Source: Paracoccaceae bacterium
GTDB taxonomy: Bacteria > Pseudomonadota > Alphaproteobacteria > Rhodobacterales > Rhodobacteraceae
Assembly (NCBI GenBank): GCA_020622085.1
Contig: JAHRYM010000001.1
Coordinates: 867,117-931,116, forward strand
Direction of reading: 5' to 3'
Length of the DNA stretch: 64,000 nt
Positions 36,884 through 46,026 of this stretch are shown here, in pieces. Each line of letters opens with the position of its first letter. Position 1 is the first letter of the stretch. A model generated the notes under the pieces. That model did no database searches. It saw only the letters and a list, made by a program, of their open reading frames with translations, and had not been told where the DNA came from. Position numbers and translations under genes: made by a program.

Positions 36884-38557
36884 TCAGTGGGCGTGGGCGT
36901 GATCCCAGTCTTCGCGTTTCGGGAGCGTCTCGAAAGTGTGCTCCGGCGGCGGCGAGGGCAGGGTCCATTCCAGCGTGTCGGCGTATTCGTTCCAGTAGTT
37001 GTTCTGGGTCACGCGGCGGCCGGCCAGCAGGGTGTAGGCCACAATGCCGATGAACAGCAGGAACGAGGCAAACGACAGGAAGGCGCCGTAGGACGAGATC
37101 TTGTTCCAGTAGGCGAAGGCTTCCGGATAGTCGATGTAGCGGCGCGGCATGCCCTGGCGGCCCAGGAAGTGCTGCGGGAAGAAGGTCAGGTTCGACCCGA
37201 TGAACATCATCCAGAAGTGCAGCTTGCCGGCCCATTCGGGATACTGGCGGCCCGACATCTTGCCGATCCAGTAATAGACCCCGGCGAAGATGGCGAAGAC
37301 CGCGCCCAGCGACATGACGTAGTGGAAGTGCGCCACGACATAATAGGTGTCGTGATAGACGCGGTCCACCGGCGCCTGGCTGACGACGACTCCGGTCACG
37401 CCGCCGACGGTGAACAGGAACAGGAAGCCGAAGGCAAAGAGCATCGGCGTCTTGAACTCGATCGAGCCGCCCCACATCGTGGCGATCCAGCTGAACACCT
37501 TCACGCCCGTCGGCACGGCGATGACCATGGTCGCCATCATGAAGTATGATTGCTGCGTCAGCGACATGCCGACGGTATACATGTGGTGCGCCCAGACGAT
37601 GAAGCCCAGCACCCCGATCGCCACCATCGCATAGACCATCGGCAGGTAGCCGAAGATCGGTTTGCGGGCAAAGGTTGCGATCACGTGGCTGATGATGCCG
37701 AAGCCCGGGATGATGATGATGTAGACTTCCGGATGGCCGAAGAACCACAGGATGTGCTGGTAAAGGATCGGGTCGCCCCCGCCCTGCGGCTGGAAGAAGG
37801 TGGTGCCGAAGTTGCGGTCGGTGAGCAACATGGTGATCGCGCCCGCGAGCACCGGCAGGCACAGAAGGATCATCCAGGCGGTGACGAAGACCGACCAGGC
37901 AAACAGCGGCACCTTGTGCAGCGTCATGCCCGGCGCGCGCATGTTGAGGAAGGTGGTGATCATGTTGATCGAGCCGAGGATCGACGATGCGCCCGAAACG
38001 TGGACGGCGAAGATCGCCAGATCCATCGAATAGCCGGCCTCGCTGGTCGAGAGCGGCGGGTAAAGCACCCAGCCCACGCCCGAGCCGAGCTGGTCATCGC
38101 CGCCCGGTGCGAAAAGCGAGGCCACGCCCAGAGAGACGCCCGCGAAATAGAGCCAGTAGCTGAGGTTGTTCAACCGCGGAAAGGCCATGTCCGGCGCACC
38201 GATGTGCAGCGGCATGAAGTAGTTGCCGAAACCGCCGAACAGCGCCGGAATCACCACGAAGAACATCATCAGCACGCCGTGGTAGGTGATCAGCACGTTC
38301 CACAGATGCCCGTTCGGCGTGCAGGGCTGGGCCGCGTCCGAAAAAAGCCGCGCGCCTTCGGTGCACATGTACTGCACGCCCGGTTCCATCAGCTCAAGCC
38401 GCATGTAGACGGTAAAGCCGACCGAGATCAGCCCCACCACAGCCGCAGTGAACAGATAGAGGATCCCGATGTCCTTGTGGTTGGTCGACATGAACCAGCG
38501 GGTGAAGAACCCGCGCCCGTCATGTCCCGCGTGCCCGTGAACGGCTGCGTCGGCCAT
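36884..38557 (-). CDS. ctaD: cytochrome c oxidase subunit I (aa3 type)
   Basis: A 557-residue inner membrane subunit carrying heme a, heme a3 and CuB, reducing oxygen at the end of respiration. Visible ligands and channel motifs are [26 protein letters not shown] (CuB histidine with the cross-linked tyrosine), HHMYTVG and HFHYVMSLG. Twelve membrane helices fit the hydrophobicity. The start at 38557 (MADAAVHGH) is preferred over 38596. The cytochrome c gene lies 145 bases upstream. Other oxidase subunits are not in the window. Confidence 0.98.
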   Translation of the reverse strand: MADAAVHGHAGHDGRGFFTRWFMSTNHKDIGILYLFTAAVVGLISVGFTVYMRLELMEPGVQYMCTEGARLFSDAAQPCTPNGHLWNVLITYHGVLMMFFVVIPALFGGFGNYFMPLHIGAPDMAFPRLNNLSYWLYFAGVSLGVASLFAPGGDDQLGSGVGWVLYPPLSTSEAGYSMDLAIFAVHVSGASSILGSINMITTFLNMRAPGMTLHKVPLFAWSVFVTAWMILLCLPVLAGAITMLLTDRNFGTTFFQPQGGGDPILYQHILWFFGHPEVYIIIIPGFGIISHVIATFARKPIFGYLPMVYAMVAIGVLGFIVWAHHMYTVGMSLTQQSYFMMATMVIAVPTGVKVFSWIATMWGGSIEFKTPMLFAFGFLFLFTVGGVTGVVVSQAPVDRVYHDTYYVVAHFHYVMSLGAVFAIFAGVYYWIGKMSGRQYPEWAGKLHFWMMFIGSNLTFFPQHFLGRQGMPRRYIDYPEAFAYWNKISSYGAFLSFASFLLFIGIVAYTLLAGRRVTQNNYWNEYADTLEWTLPSPPPEHTFETLPKREDWDHAHAH

Positions 38558-38651
38558 GTTTCTCTCCTCAGAAAAGTCCTCACTGGCGGCGGTCAACCGC
38601 CTGTGCCCAGTTCCGTCATAAGACGCAGGCTTTCAGAGGGCAATCAAAGAT

Positions 38652-38681
38652 GGCGGCGGAATGCAATTTTTTCCCGCCGCC
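38652..38681 (-). terminator. stem-loop after the cytochrome c gene
   Basis: GGCGGCGG and CCGCCGCC (38652-38659, 38674-38681) pair across a 14-base loop that contains the A/T run. There is no T tract after the stem in the direction of transcription, so it is a weak candidate. Confidence 0.35.
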
Positions 38682-38702
38682 AGTCCGTGTCGTGGGGCCG
38701 TC

Positions 38703-39119
38703 TTACTTCACGACCGACTTCAGGTAGGCGACGACATCCTCGGCGCCCTTGGCCATCTTGAAGGTCATCTTGGACTTGCCGGTTGCGTCGCCCGACTGTT
38801 CTTCGAGGAACTTGGAGGGATCGGGCAGGTAGTGGACCAGGTTATCCTCGGTCCAGATCAGACCTTTTACGCCGGCTTCCTTCATCACGTCGGAATAGGC
38901 GAAGCCTTCAACCGAACCGGCGGCGCGATCCACGACGCCATAGAGATCCGGGCCGACTTTTGCGCCCTTCATGATCACGGTGCCGTCAGGTGCGGTGATG
39001 GTGTGGCAGGCCTTGCACTTGTTGAATTCCTTTTCGCCCTTGGCGGCATCGCCACCATCGGCAAAGGCGGGGGCGGCAAGGCCCAGCGCCGCGACAAGCA
39101 TCAGGGGAAGACGGGTCAT
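38703..39119 (-). CDS. cycA: soluble cytochrome c (c550/c2 type)
   Basis: A 138-residue periplasmic electron carrier. A signal peptide (MTRLPLMLVAALGLAAPAFA) is followed by GDAAKGEKEFNKCKACH, which holds the heme attachment CKACH, and by the distal methionine region KSKMTFKM. This follows Paracoccus cytochrome c550 closely as I recall it. The ATG at 39119 gives the signal peptide; the open frame reaches further up. It lies just before ctaD, consistent with electron delivery to the oxidase. Confidence 0.92.
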   Translation of the reverse strand: MTRLPLMLVAALGLAAPAFADGGDAAKGEKEFNKCKACHTITAPDGTVIMKGAKVGPDLYGVVDRAAGSVEGFAYSDVMKEAGVKGLIWTEDNLVHYLPDPSKFLEEQSGDATGKSKMTFKMAKGAEDVVAYLKSVVK

Positions 39120-39256
39120 TCTAAGGCTCCATTCATAGGGCAGGGTTGATCGGGCGAACATATTCGCGTTAGCCAACCCCCGCCAGCGCAACTTGTCCAT
39201 CAACGACGGCGGGGGGTAGTGGGGCGACGTGATGTCGCACATGGTCGTGAATTTCC

Positions 39257-39919
39257 TCAGCATGAACAGGATCTGGCCGCGAAAGCGGCATCGAAGGTCG
39301 CACGAAGAGCGATGTCCAGATCGGTCATCGTCACCGGCAACCCCAGATCAACGAGGCTCGTCACTCCATGTTCCCGAATTCCGCACGGAATGATTCCTGA
39401 AAAATGCGTGAGGTCGGGTTCGACGTTGATCGACACCCCGTGAAAGCTGACCCAGCGGCGCAGTTTGACACCGATGGCCGCGATCTTGTCTTCGCGCGCC
39501 GTGCCGTCGGCATTGGGCGTGCGGTCCGGCCGCACCACCCAGACACCGACGCGCCCGGCGCGCCGTTCGCCCCTGACGTTGAATTCGGCCAGGGTGGCGA
39601 TCACCCAGTCCTCGAGCGCGCCGACGAAGCGGCGGACATCACGCCCGCGCCGGTTCAGGTCGAGCATCACATAGACGATGCGCTGGCCGGGGCCGTGGTA
39701 GGTATATTGCCCGCCGCGCCCCGCATCGAAGACCGGGAATCGGTCAGGATCGGTCAGATCCTGGGGCTTTGCCGAGGTGCCGGCGGTATAAAGCGGCGGG
39801 TGTTCCAGAAACCACAGGCATTCGTCGGCCTCGCCCGCCGCGATGGCGGCGGCACGCGCCTCCATGAATGCAAGGGCTTCCGGATAGGGCACAATGCCGG
39901 GACTGGTCTTCCATTCCAT
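39257..39919 (-). CDS. lipB: octanoyl-[acyl-carrier-protein]:protein N-octanoyltransferase
   Basis: A 220-residue enzyme that moves octanoyl groups from acyl carrier protein to lipoyl domains. Motifs are [16 protein letters not shown], the lysine in [18 protein letters not shown] and the cysteine nucleophile in [10 protein letters not shown]. The ATG at 39919 has GGAGG eight bases upstream, so it is preferred over 39946 and 39985. It stands alone, with tRNA-Leu behind it on the other strand. Confidence 0.96.
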   Translation of the reverse strand: MEWKTSPGIVPYPEALAFMEARAAAIAAGEADECLWFLEHPPLYTAGTSAKPQDLTDPDRFPVFDAGRGGQYTYHGPGQRIVYVMLDLNRRGRDVRRFVGALEDWVIATLAEFNVRGERRAGRVGVWVVRPDRTPNADGTAREDKIAAIGVKLRRWVSFHGVSINVEPDLTHFSGIIPCGIREHGVTSLVDLGLPVTMTDLDIALRATFDAAFAARSCSC

Positions 39920-40081
39920 TGCGGGAACCTCCGTGGCCCCCTTCATGTATGGAAGGCGCGGCCGGAGGCAAGCCGTCAACGCCATTCAGGCGATGTGAGA
40001 AAGGTCGAAGATTTCGCTTTTCTTCGCTCCGAGGCTCGGCTAGATACGCCGCACCTCAACCGGGGAAGTCCGGTTCAGAGT

Positions 40082-40168
40082 GCGGTTGTGGCGGAATTGG
40101 TAGACGCGCAGCGTTGAGGTCGCTGTGGGCTAACCCCCGTGAAGGTTCGAGTCCTTTCAACCGCACCA
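40082..40168 (+). tRNA. tRNA-Leu(GAG)
   Basis: An 87-nt tRNA with encoded CCA. The acceptor pairs GCGGTTG (40082-40088) with CAACCGC (40158-40164), followed by A and CCA. The anticodon loop TTGAGGT gives GAG at 40116-40118. D arm GCGGAATTGGTAGACGC and a long variable arm fit leucine. Confidence 0.97.
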
Positions 40169-40398
40169 CTCTCCTGTTTTTCAGCGCGTTGGCGGGTTTC
40201 CGCGATGGCCGGGGCGTTGCCGTGCCCCGGGGATATGCCCGGCCGAGTCGTCACATGCTCTGCCCGGCTGTCAGCGACAGCGCCCGTGCGCCGCACAATC
40301 CGCATGGTTCCGGCAAGGGGACTCCCGGGACCGTCGCTGCCCTCAACGATCCACGGGACTTTTTTTCTTGCCCGTCGCAGCCGGACGCGGCGCACCTC

Positions 40399-41274
40399 TC
40401 ATGTCAGCAGCGGCGCCAGAGCCTTCTGCAGCGCCGCATCCTGCGCGGCATTCACCCGGTGCAGCGGGCGGCGTGCGTTTCCGGTGCCGTAACCCCGCAA
40501 CTGGGCGGCACGCAGCACGGCGGGCGTGTAGGAATTGCGCCAGATGAACAGCAGTGAAGGCAGCATCTTCTGCCAGAGCGCCATCGCTTCTTCGTATTCA
40601 CCCGCCGAGATCAGCGCATGAAGCCGCACAGCCTCGGCAGGCATGAAGTTCGCGGCCCCCCAGATGACGCCGGGCGTTCCGGCCATCAATGCGGCGAAGG
40701 TCGTTGTGTCGCAGCCGTTAAGAACCCCGACGCCCCCCAGTTGCAGGTATTCCTGATGGGTGGTGAAGTCGCCGCCACTGTCCTTGATGTAGTTGTAGTT
40801 CTTCAGGCCGCTCAGTCGTTTCAGCAGCGGGACCGACACCGTGATGCCGGTGTTCTGCGGGATGTTGTAACCCACGATGTCGATGCCGATGGCAGCGTCG
40901 ATGGCTTCATGGAAGGCGAACAGCCCGTCATCGTCATCAGGGCCTTCCAGATAGGGGGGCAGGATCATCACTGCGTCGGCCCCGGCCCTTTCGGCATGGC
41001 GTGACCGGCGGATCACCTCGTCCATGTTCAGGGCCGAGGTCTGGCAGATCACGTTCACCCGCCCCGCGATCTGGCTGATGCCGCGTTCGTAAAGCCGGTT
41101 GCATTCGGCTTCGGTCAGATAGGGGTGCTGGCCCGTGCCTGCACCAAGGACAAGGCCCTGCACCCCGGTCGAGATGTAGCTTTCGATCAGGTGTTCCCAG
41201 ACAGTGAAATCCACCTCGCCCTCGTCGTCGAAGGGGGTCTGCATCGCAACGTTGATACCTTTGAGATCGGCCAT
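40399..41274 (-). CDS. dihydrodipicolinate synthase-family aldolase/lyase
   Basis: A 291-residue class I aldolase of the DapA/N-acetylneuraminate lyase superfamily. The Schiff-base lysine is in YIKDSGGD and the catalytic tyrosine in GYNIPQNTG. The usual GTTGE loop reads GAGTGQHPYLTEAE, so the enzyme is not a standard DapA. A GGAACAGGAAA site precedes the ATG. It is 23 bases downstream of an FAD oxidoreductase gene and both are divergent from a LysR gene, which suggests catabolism of an amino or keto acid. KDG aldolase or a hydroxyproline-type deaminase are possibilities. Confidence 0.85.
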   Translation of the reverse strand: MADLKGINVAMQTPFDDEGEVDFTVWEHLIESYISTGVQGLVLGAGTGQHPYLTEAECNRLYERGISQIAGRVNVICQTSALNMDEVIRRSRHAERAGADAVMILPPYLEGPDDDDGLFAFHEAIDAAIGIDIVGYNIPQNTGITVSVPLLKRLSGLKNYNYIKDSGGDFTTHQEYLQLGGVGVLNGCDTTTFAALMAGTPGVIWGAANFMPAEAVRLHALISAGEYEEAMALWQKMLPSLLFIWRNSYTPAVLRAAQLRGYGTGNARRPLHRVNAAQDAALQKALAPLLT

Positions 41275-41297
41275 TTTCCTGTTCCTTTCCGCCTGTC

Positions 41298-42650
41298 TCA
41301 GACTTCTTTGCCCGCCTGTCGGAACCGCCGGGCGGTGACAAGGCGCACGCCCGCCCCGGTGATGGGTTCGGGATAGGCCCGCGAGGGTGGTGTCTTGCGC
41401 CTGAGGATGTCGATGACGGGGGACGTGCGGCCAAGGGCCAGCTCCGCCACCGCCTTGCCGAAGGCCGCACCCCGCGACACGCCGGTGCCATTGCAGAAGG
41501 CCGCGCCATAGACATTGGCCGCCAGTTCGCCAAACACCATGCCGCCGTTCCGTGCCAGCGTCAGAAGCCCGCTCCAGCTTGTTTCAAACCCCATGCCCGC
41601 AAGATCTGGCCAGCGGCGCCGGAACGCCACCATCTGCTGTTCGCGCGCCCGCTCCACGTCCTGCCGCGTGATGGTGAAATCCGGCGCATAGGAATAGACG
41701 TTTCGCAGGAAAAGCCGGTTCTGCGCCCGCCGCACGGTGGTGCCGAAGCTGTTGGCGGGGATCAGGCCGAAGGCCTCGTGTGCCCCGGCCCGCGCCAGTT
41801 CGGCAGGTGTCAGCTCGCGCGTCATGCTGGCGAATGTATGGAGCGGGATCGCCGTCTGGCGGAAAATGCCAAAGCGCGTCAGATAGCCCGAGGCACAAAG
41901 GATCACCTGTTTTGCCCGGATCACGCCTGATGCGGTTTCGAACACATGCCCGTCGGTGCCGAAGCGGGCAGTGCTGACAACCGTATTTTCATGCACCGTC
42001 ACGTTCCTTGGCAAGACACGGGCCAGGTTCTTCAGATACTTGGCGGGCTGGATCAGGATCGTTCCGGGGTGATGCAGCGCCCTGATATAATGGCTGCTGC
42101 CGGTCATCGCCTGCATCTCGTCCTTCTCGATCCAGCGGTAGCCCTGGCCCATGGCATCAAGTGCCTTGGAAAACGCCACCAGATCGGCCACGCCGTGATC
42201 GGTCGCCGCAGAATGATACTTGCCCTGCGGATCCCAGTCGCAATCAACCCCCAGTTCCTCGACGGCCGAGCGCAGATAGGCATTGCCGTCAAGATTGGTG
42301 TAAAGTTCGTCCTTGTTGCCCTGGATGTCCTCGATGAAATCCTTCTTGCGCGGGTTGTGCGCAAGGTCGATGGCAAAGCCCATGCAGCGGCCAGAGGCGT
42401 TGTTGCCGATCCGCCCCGCATCGACCAGCACCACCGAATTGTCCGGCGCCAGTTCGCCGTAACGCCGCGCCGCGTGCAGGCCCATCCAGCCCGCCCCGAT
42501 CACCAGCACGTCGCAGCGCGTCTCGCCCCGCTGCGGCACCAGGGGCAGGTCGGTGCCGGACGTAAGATACCAGCCGGAATCGGTGGGTTCCACCGCTGGC
42601 GGGTTGATCATCATGCGCCCCTTGGGGGCCTCTGCCGGGTTGATTGCCAT
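41298..42650 (-). CDS. DadA-type FAD-dependent oxidoreductase
   Basis: A 450-residue flavoprotein of the D-amino acid dehydrogenase/glycine oxidase group. The FAD site is VLVIGAGWMGLHAARRYG followed by VLVDAGRIGNNASGR; a second FAD segment lies at YGAAFCNGTGVSRG. About 45 residues precede the Rossmann motif. The ATG at 42650 is chosen; the frame is open to 42734. It precedes the DapA-family gene in a probable operon under the divergent LysR regulator. The substrate is probably an amine or amino acid, unproven. Confidence 0.87.
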   Translation of the reverse strand: MAINPAEAPKGRMMINPPAVEPTDSGWYLTSGTDLPLVPQRGETRCDVLVIGAGWMGLHAARRYGELAPDNSVVLVDAGRIGNNASGRCMGFAIDLAHNPRKKDFIEDIQGNKDELYTNLDGNAYLRSAVEELGVDCDWDPQGKYHSAATDHGVADLVAFSKALDAMGQGYRWIEKDEMQAMTGSSHYIRALHHPGTILIQPAKYLKNLARVLPRNVTVHENTVVSTARFGTDGHVFETASGVIRAKQVILCASGYLTRFGIFRQTAIPLHTFASMTRELTPAELARAGAHEAFGLIPANSFGTTVRRAQNRLFLRNVYSYAPDFTITRQDVERAREQQMVAFRRRWPDLAGMGFETSWSGLLTLARNGGMVFGELAANVYGAAFCNGTGVSRGAAFGKAVAELALGRTSPVIDILRRKTPPSRAYPEPITGAGVRLVTARRFRQAGKEV

Positions 42651-42732
42651 TGCCGTCTCTTCGCTCTGCGGGAACGCGGGCCAGGGGCTTTGGGGCCATG
42701 TGCCGGCCGCGTCGTGCAGGGCGGATGCAACC

Positions 42733-42752
42733 ACAGTCTGGACGCCGACTGT
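42733..42752. promoter_or_regulatory. candidate LysR binding site
   Basis: ACAGTC (42733-42738) and GACTGT (42747-42752) form a perfect inverted repeat with an 8-base spacer in the divergent gap between the FAD oxidoreductase and LysR genes. TATAAT occurs at 42775-42780, close to the LysR start. Confidence 0.5.
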
Positions 42753-42788
42753 AGACGGGAAAGAAAACTGCTGGTATAATTTACACTT

Positions 42789-43718
42789 ATGTCAAGATTG
42801 CGATCTCTCATCCCTTCGCCGCATTCGCTCTTCGTCTTCGAGGCGGCGGCGCGGCATCTGAACTTCCGAAATGCCGCCAACGAACTGAACGTGACCCAGC
42901 CCAGTGTTTCACAAACCATCAAGGCGCTCGAGAACCATTGCGGCGCGCAGCTTTTCCTGCGCGAAAACCGCGGTGTGCAGTTGACCGAGGCGGGCAGGGT
43001 GCTGTTCGAAAGTGTGCGTTTCGGTTTTCGGCGAATGGAAGACAGCCTGCGGACTCTGGGATCGACCGGTGCGCGCTACCTGACTTTTGCCGCCTCGACT
43101 TCGGTCGCCGCGCACTGGCTGCTGCCACAGCTCTATCAGTTGCAGCAAGACCAGCCGGACCTGAAGATCAAGGTCGTCACCACCGACCGCGACATCGACC
43201 CTGACGCCGACGTGGACGTGACCATCTGGATCCGCGATCGCGATTTCCAACGCCCGAACAGCTGGTATCTTTGCGACGAAGTGATCTTCCCGGTCTGCTC
43301 GCCCGCCTATCTGACCAGACACCCGGTCAGGGACGTGATCTCGCTCCCCGGTCACCGCCTGCTTCATGCCGATGACCGGTTCCGCAGGCGCATGCGATGG
43401 GGCGAATGGCTGGCGCGCGTCGGTGTCGATGCCAGCGATGCCACCCCCGACATGGTGTTCAACGATTATCAGCTGAGCCTGCAGGCGGCACTGGCCGGGG
43501 AAGGCCTTGCCCTGGGATGGAGCCTGACGTCTTCCCTGCTGTTGCAGGACCGGCTGCTGCTGCGCCCGCTGCCGGCCGAGATCCGCACCGGCAAGGCCTT
43601 CTTTCTTATCGCGGCGCCGGGCGCGACGCGGACAGAGGGGCTGGAAGCGCTGGTCGACTGGTTTCTCGCGCGGACGGCAGCGTTGCGGAATTGCCAGGCC
43701 GGCGGGACTGCCCCGTAG
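42789..43718 (+). CDS. LysR-family regulator (GcvA-like)
   Basis: A 309-residue regulator. The N-terminal helix-turn-helix (SLFVFEAAARHLNFRNAAN, then LNVTQPSVSQTIKALE) is followed by a LysR substrate-binding domain; PHSLFVFEAAARH and the QAALAGEGLALGW region resemble GcvA/AmpR-type members. It is divergent from the oxidoreductase and DapA-family genes and most likely controls them. TATAAT only nine bases before the ATG could mean a very short leader. Confidence 0.9.
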   Translation: MSRLRSLIPSPHSLFVFEAAARHLNFRNAANELNVTQPSVSQTIKALENHCGAQLFLRENRGVQLTEAGRVLFESVRFGFRRMEDSLRTLGSTGARYLTFAASTSVAAHWLLPQLYQLQQDQPDLKIKVVTTDRDIDPDADVDVTIWIRDRDFQRPNSWYLCDEVIFPVCSPAYLTRHPVRDVISLPGHRLLHADDRFRRRMRWGEWLARVGVDASDATPDMVFNDYQLSLQAALAGEGLALGWSLTSSLLLQDRLLLRPLPAEIRTGKAFFLIAAPGATRTEGLEALVDWFLARTAALRNCQAGGTAP

Positions 43719-43765
43719 GCAAGGCCCATCGGCGGCACCTGCTAGACAGGATCACGCATTCTTCT

Positions 43766-43821
43766 TTGTCGAAATACTCCGCGGGGGTCCGGGGGCGCGA
43801 AGCCCCCGGCGCCGGACCGCT
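43766..43821. repeat. intergenic palindromic repeat element
   Basis: A GTCGAAATACTCCG segment is followed by an 8-bp stem CCGGGGGC (43789-43796) and GCCCCCGG (43802-43809) with flanking pairing bases. I recall similar elements in intergenic regions of Rhodobacterales genomes. It lies between convergent lysR and pta genes and could stop transcription from either side. Confidence 0.5.
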
Positions 43822-43918
43822 GGTGCAGGGGGCTGCGGCTGGTGTCGGGGAAATCGATTGCGACCGTGCCTGCCCGCGCCACGCAGGCCAGGACACCGAT
43901 GCGGCGCATTGTCGAAGG

Positions 43919-44899
43919 TCAGGCCGGAACCCGCGCTCCTGCCTGCGCCGCCGTCACCGCGATTGCGGCGATCACATCATCGACGCTGCAACCCCTCGAC
44001 AGATCGTTTGCCGGCAGCGCCAGCCCCTGCAGGATCGGGCCGATCGCATCAAGGCCGCCAAGGCGCTGCGCGATCTTGTAGGCGATGTTGCCGGCCGCAA
44101 GGTTTGGAAACACAAAGACATTCGGTCGCCCTGTCAGCGGCGACTGCGGTGCCTTCTTGCGGCGGATCGCTTCCTCGAAGGCGGCGTCGAACTGCATTTC
44201 GCCATCGATTTCCAGGGCCGGCTCCTCGGCGCGGACCAGCGCCACCGCTTCGCGGATCTTCTGAAGCGAGTCATGTTCGGCCGATCCGGCCGTCGAGAAC
44301 GACAGGAGTGCGACGCGCGGCGTCTCGCCCAGCAGGTCGCGGCAGGACTGTGCCGCCGATCGCGCAATCGAGGCGAGTTCGCCCGCATCCGGGTCGATCA
44401 CCAGGCCGCAATCCGAAAAGATCATCCCGTCCTTGAAGCTCGACCGTTCGGTGCCGAGCATGAGAAAAAAACTTGACACCACCCGCACGCCAGGCGCGCG
44501 GCCGATGATCTGGAGCGCCGCCCGCACGGTATCGGCGGTGGTGGCGACGGCGCCGGCGACGGTGCCATCGGCAAGGCCAAGGCGGACTCGCATCGCCGCC
44601 TGGGGCAGGGCGCGGGCCATCTCTGCCCGGGCAGCTTCGAGAGTCATGCCCTTGTGCCGGCGCAGTTCGAAATAGGCCTCCGCCAGCCGGCCAAGGTCAG
44701 GCGTCCGAACGGGGTCGATGACCTCGACCCCGGGAATAGGCCCGACCCTTGCCGGATCGCACAGCAGGGTGATCCGGGCAAGGTTCTGGGATGCTGCGCG
44801 GCGGGCGGCCTCCTGGATGCGGGGATCCTCGCCTTCGGCCAGGATGATGTGGCGGCGGCCTTCGCGGGCGGTTTCGAGAATCTGGTCAAGGACGGACAT
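43919..44899 (-). CDS. pta: phosphate acetyltransferase of the taurine pathway
   Basis: A 326-residue enzyme converting acetyl phosphate and CoA to acetyl-CoA. It starts MSVLDQILETAREGRRHIIL and contains AEGEDPRIQEAA, GAVATTADTVRAALQIIG, FSDCGLVIDPDAGELA and the closing LQGLALPANDLSRGCS, all typical of short Pta proteins. It is the last gene of the leftward taurine operon, three bases after tauZ. In this pathway it recovers the acetyl phosphate released by Xsc. Confidence 0.95.
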   Translation of the reverse strand: MSVLDQILETAREGRRHIILAEGEDPRIQEAARRAASQNLARITLLCDPARVGPIPGVEVIDPVRTPDLGRLAEAYFELRRHKGMTLEAARAEMARALPQAAMRVRLGLADGTVAGAVATTADTVRAALQIIGRAPGVRVVSSFFLMLGTERSSFKDGMIFSDCGLVIDPDAGELASIARSAAQSCRDLLGETPRVALLSFSTAGSAEHDSLQKIREAVALVRAEEPALEIDGEMQFDAAFEEAIRRKKAPQSPLTGRPNVFVFPNLAAGNIAYKIAQRLGGLDAIGPILQGLALPANDLSRGCSVDDVIAAIAVTAAQAGARVPA

Positions 44900-44902
44900 G
44901 GA

Positions 44903-45919
44903 TCACCCCAGGAAATGCAGGCCGGCCAGGACATAGCCGCCGATGAAGACCGTCTCGGCGACGATGAGCGCGATGGCCCCGCCGCCGACCTCGAGCATTT
45001 TCGCCAATGAGGTCTTGATGCCGACGGCAGCGATCGAGATGAGCAGCGCCCAGCGCGAGACGGTTCCCGCAACCTCGGCGACCGTCGCCGGGATCAGCCC
45101 GAAGGAGTTGAGTGCCGCAAGGATCAGGAACCCCACCACGAAGGACGGAAGCAGGGGCGGCTGCTTGCCGCCGTTGCGGTCGGCGGCACCGGCCACGCGG
45201 ATGATGATCGAGGCGCCCAGCACGACAGGGGCCAGCATCGCCACGCGGATCAGCTTGACGAGCGTGGCGGTTTCACCGGTTTCCTCGCTGATCGAGAAGC
45301 CCGCGCCGACCACCTGCGCGACATCGTGAATTGTGCCCCCCAGAAAGACGCCGCCGGCCCGTGCGTCGAACCCGAAATAGCCCGACAGCATCGGGTAGAC
45401 GACCATGGCAATGGTCGACATCACCGTGACGGACAGGACCGTGAACACGAGGTCGCGCTCGGACTTGTCATGCTTGGGCAGAATCGCGGCGATGGCCATT
45501 GCCGCCGATGCGCCGCAGATCGCCACCGATCCGCCGGTCAGCAGCGCAAAGCGCCATTTGCGCCCGACGAAGCGCGCGACCACCAGCGCGAACAGGATCG
45601 TGGCGATCACCCCCGTGACCACGAGCGCCACAAGTTCGGGGCCAAGCTGCGCGAGCATGTCCACGGAAATGCGCGCCCCCAGCAGCGCCACGCCCAGCCG
45701 CAGCACCGTGCGGGCGGTGACGGCGATGCCGGGAGCCGTCCGGGTGCCCTCTTCGGCGAGGAAATTGAGCGCAAGCCCCAGCAGCAGCGCCATCAGCATG
45801 GCGGGTGCGCCGTAGTGCTCGGACAGGAACTGCGCGGTGGCGGCAACCAGCGCCGACACGATGAAGCCGGGAAAGAGTTCTTTCAGGCGGTCGGGCGCGG
45901 GCAGGGCGGCGGTGAACAT
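44903..45919 (-). CDS. tauZ: YeiH-family putative sulfite/sulfate exporter
   Basis: A 338-residue membrane protein with about ten helices and the YeiH signature around GGSVAICGASAAMAIAAI and GGTIHDVAQVVGAGFSI. Proteins of this kind occur in bacterial sulfonate clusters and are thought to export sulfite or sulfate. The position between xsc and pta supports that role. The start at 45919 is preferred over 45949. The tauZ name follows taurine-cluster usage; other unrelated exporters carry the same name. Confidence 0.8.
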   Translation of the reverse strand: MFTAALPAPDRLKELFPGFIVSALVAATAQFLSEHYGAPAMLMALLLGLALNFLAEEGTRTAPGIAVTARTVLRLGVALLGARISVDMLAQLGPELVALVVTGVIATILFALVVARFVGRKWRFALLTGGSVAICGASAAMAIAAILPKHDKSERDLVFTVLSVTVMSTIAMVVYPMLSGYFGFDARAGGVFLGGTIHDVAQVVGAGFSISEETGETATLVKLIRVAMLAPVVLGASIIIRVAGAADRNGGKQPPLLPSFVVGFLILAALNSFGLIPATVAEVAGTVSRWALLISIAAVGIKTSLAKMLEVGGGAIALIVAETVFIGGYVLAGLHFLG

Positions 45920-46026
45920 GGTGCGCACTCTCGGGATGCAGGATATCATCCGGCCCGCAGGGTGCGGGCCGGGGAGTGGAGAGAGGGGGGCAGCCTTAAT
46001 GGCTGCGTGCCCCGATGGTTGGCAGG

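Noticed and set aside
40041-40046. TAGATA as -10 box of a tRNA-Leu promoter.
   Set aside because: No convincing -35 at proper spacing was found, and the distance to the tRNA is long.
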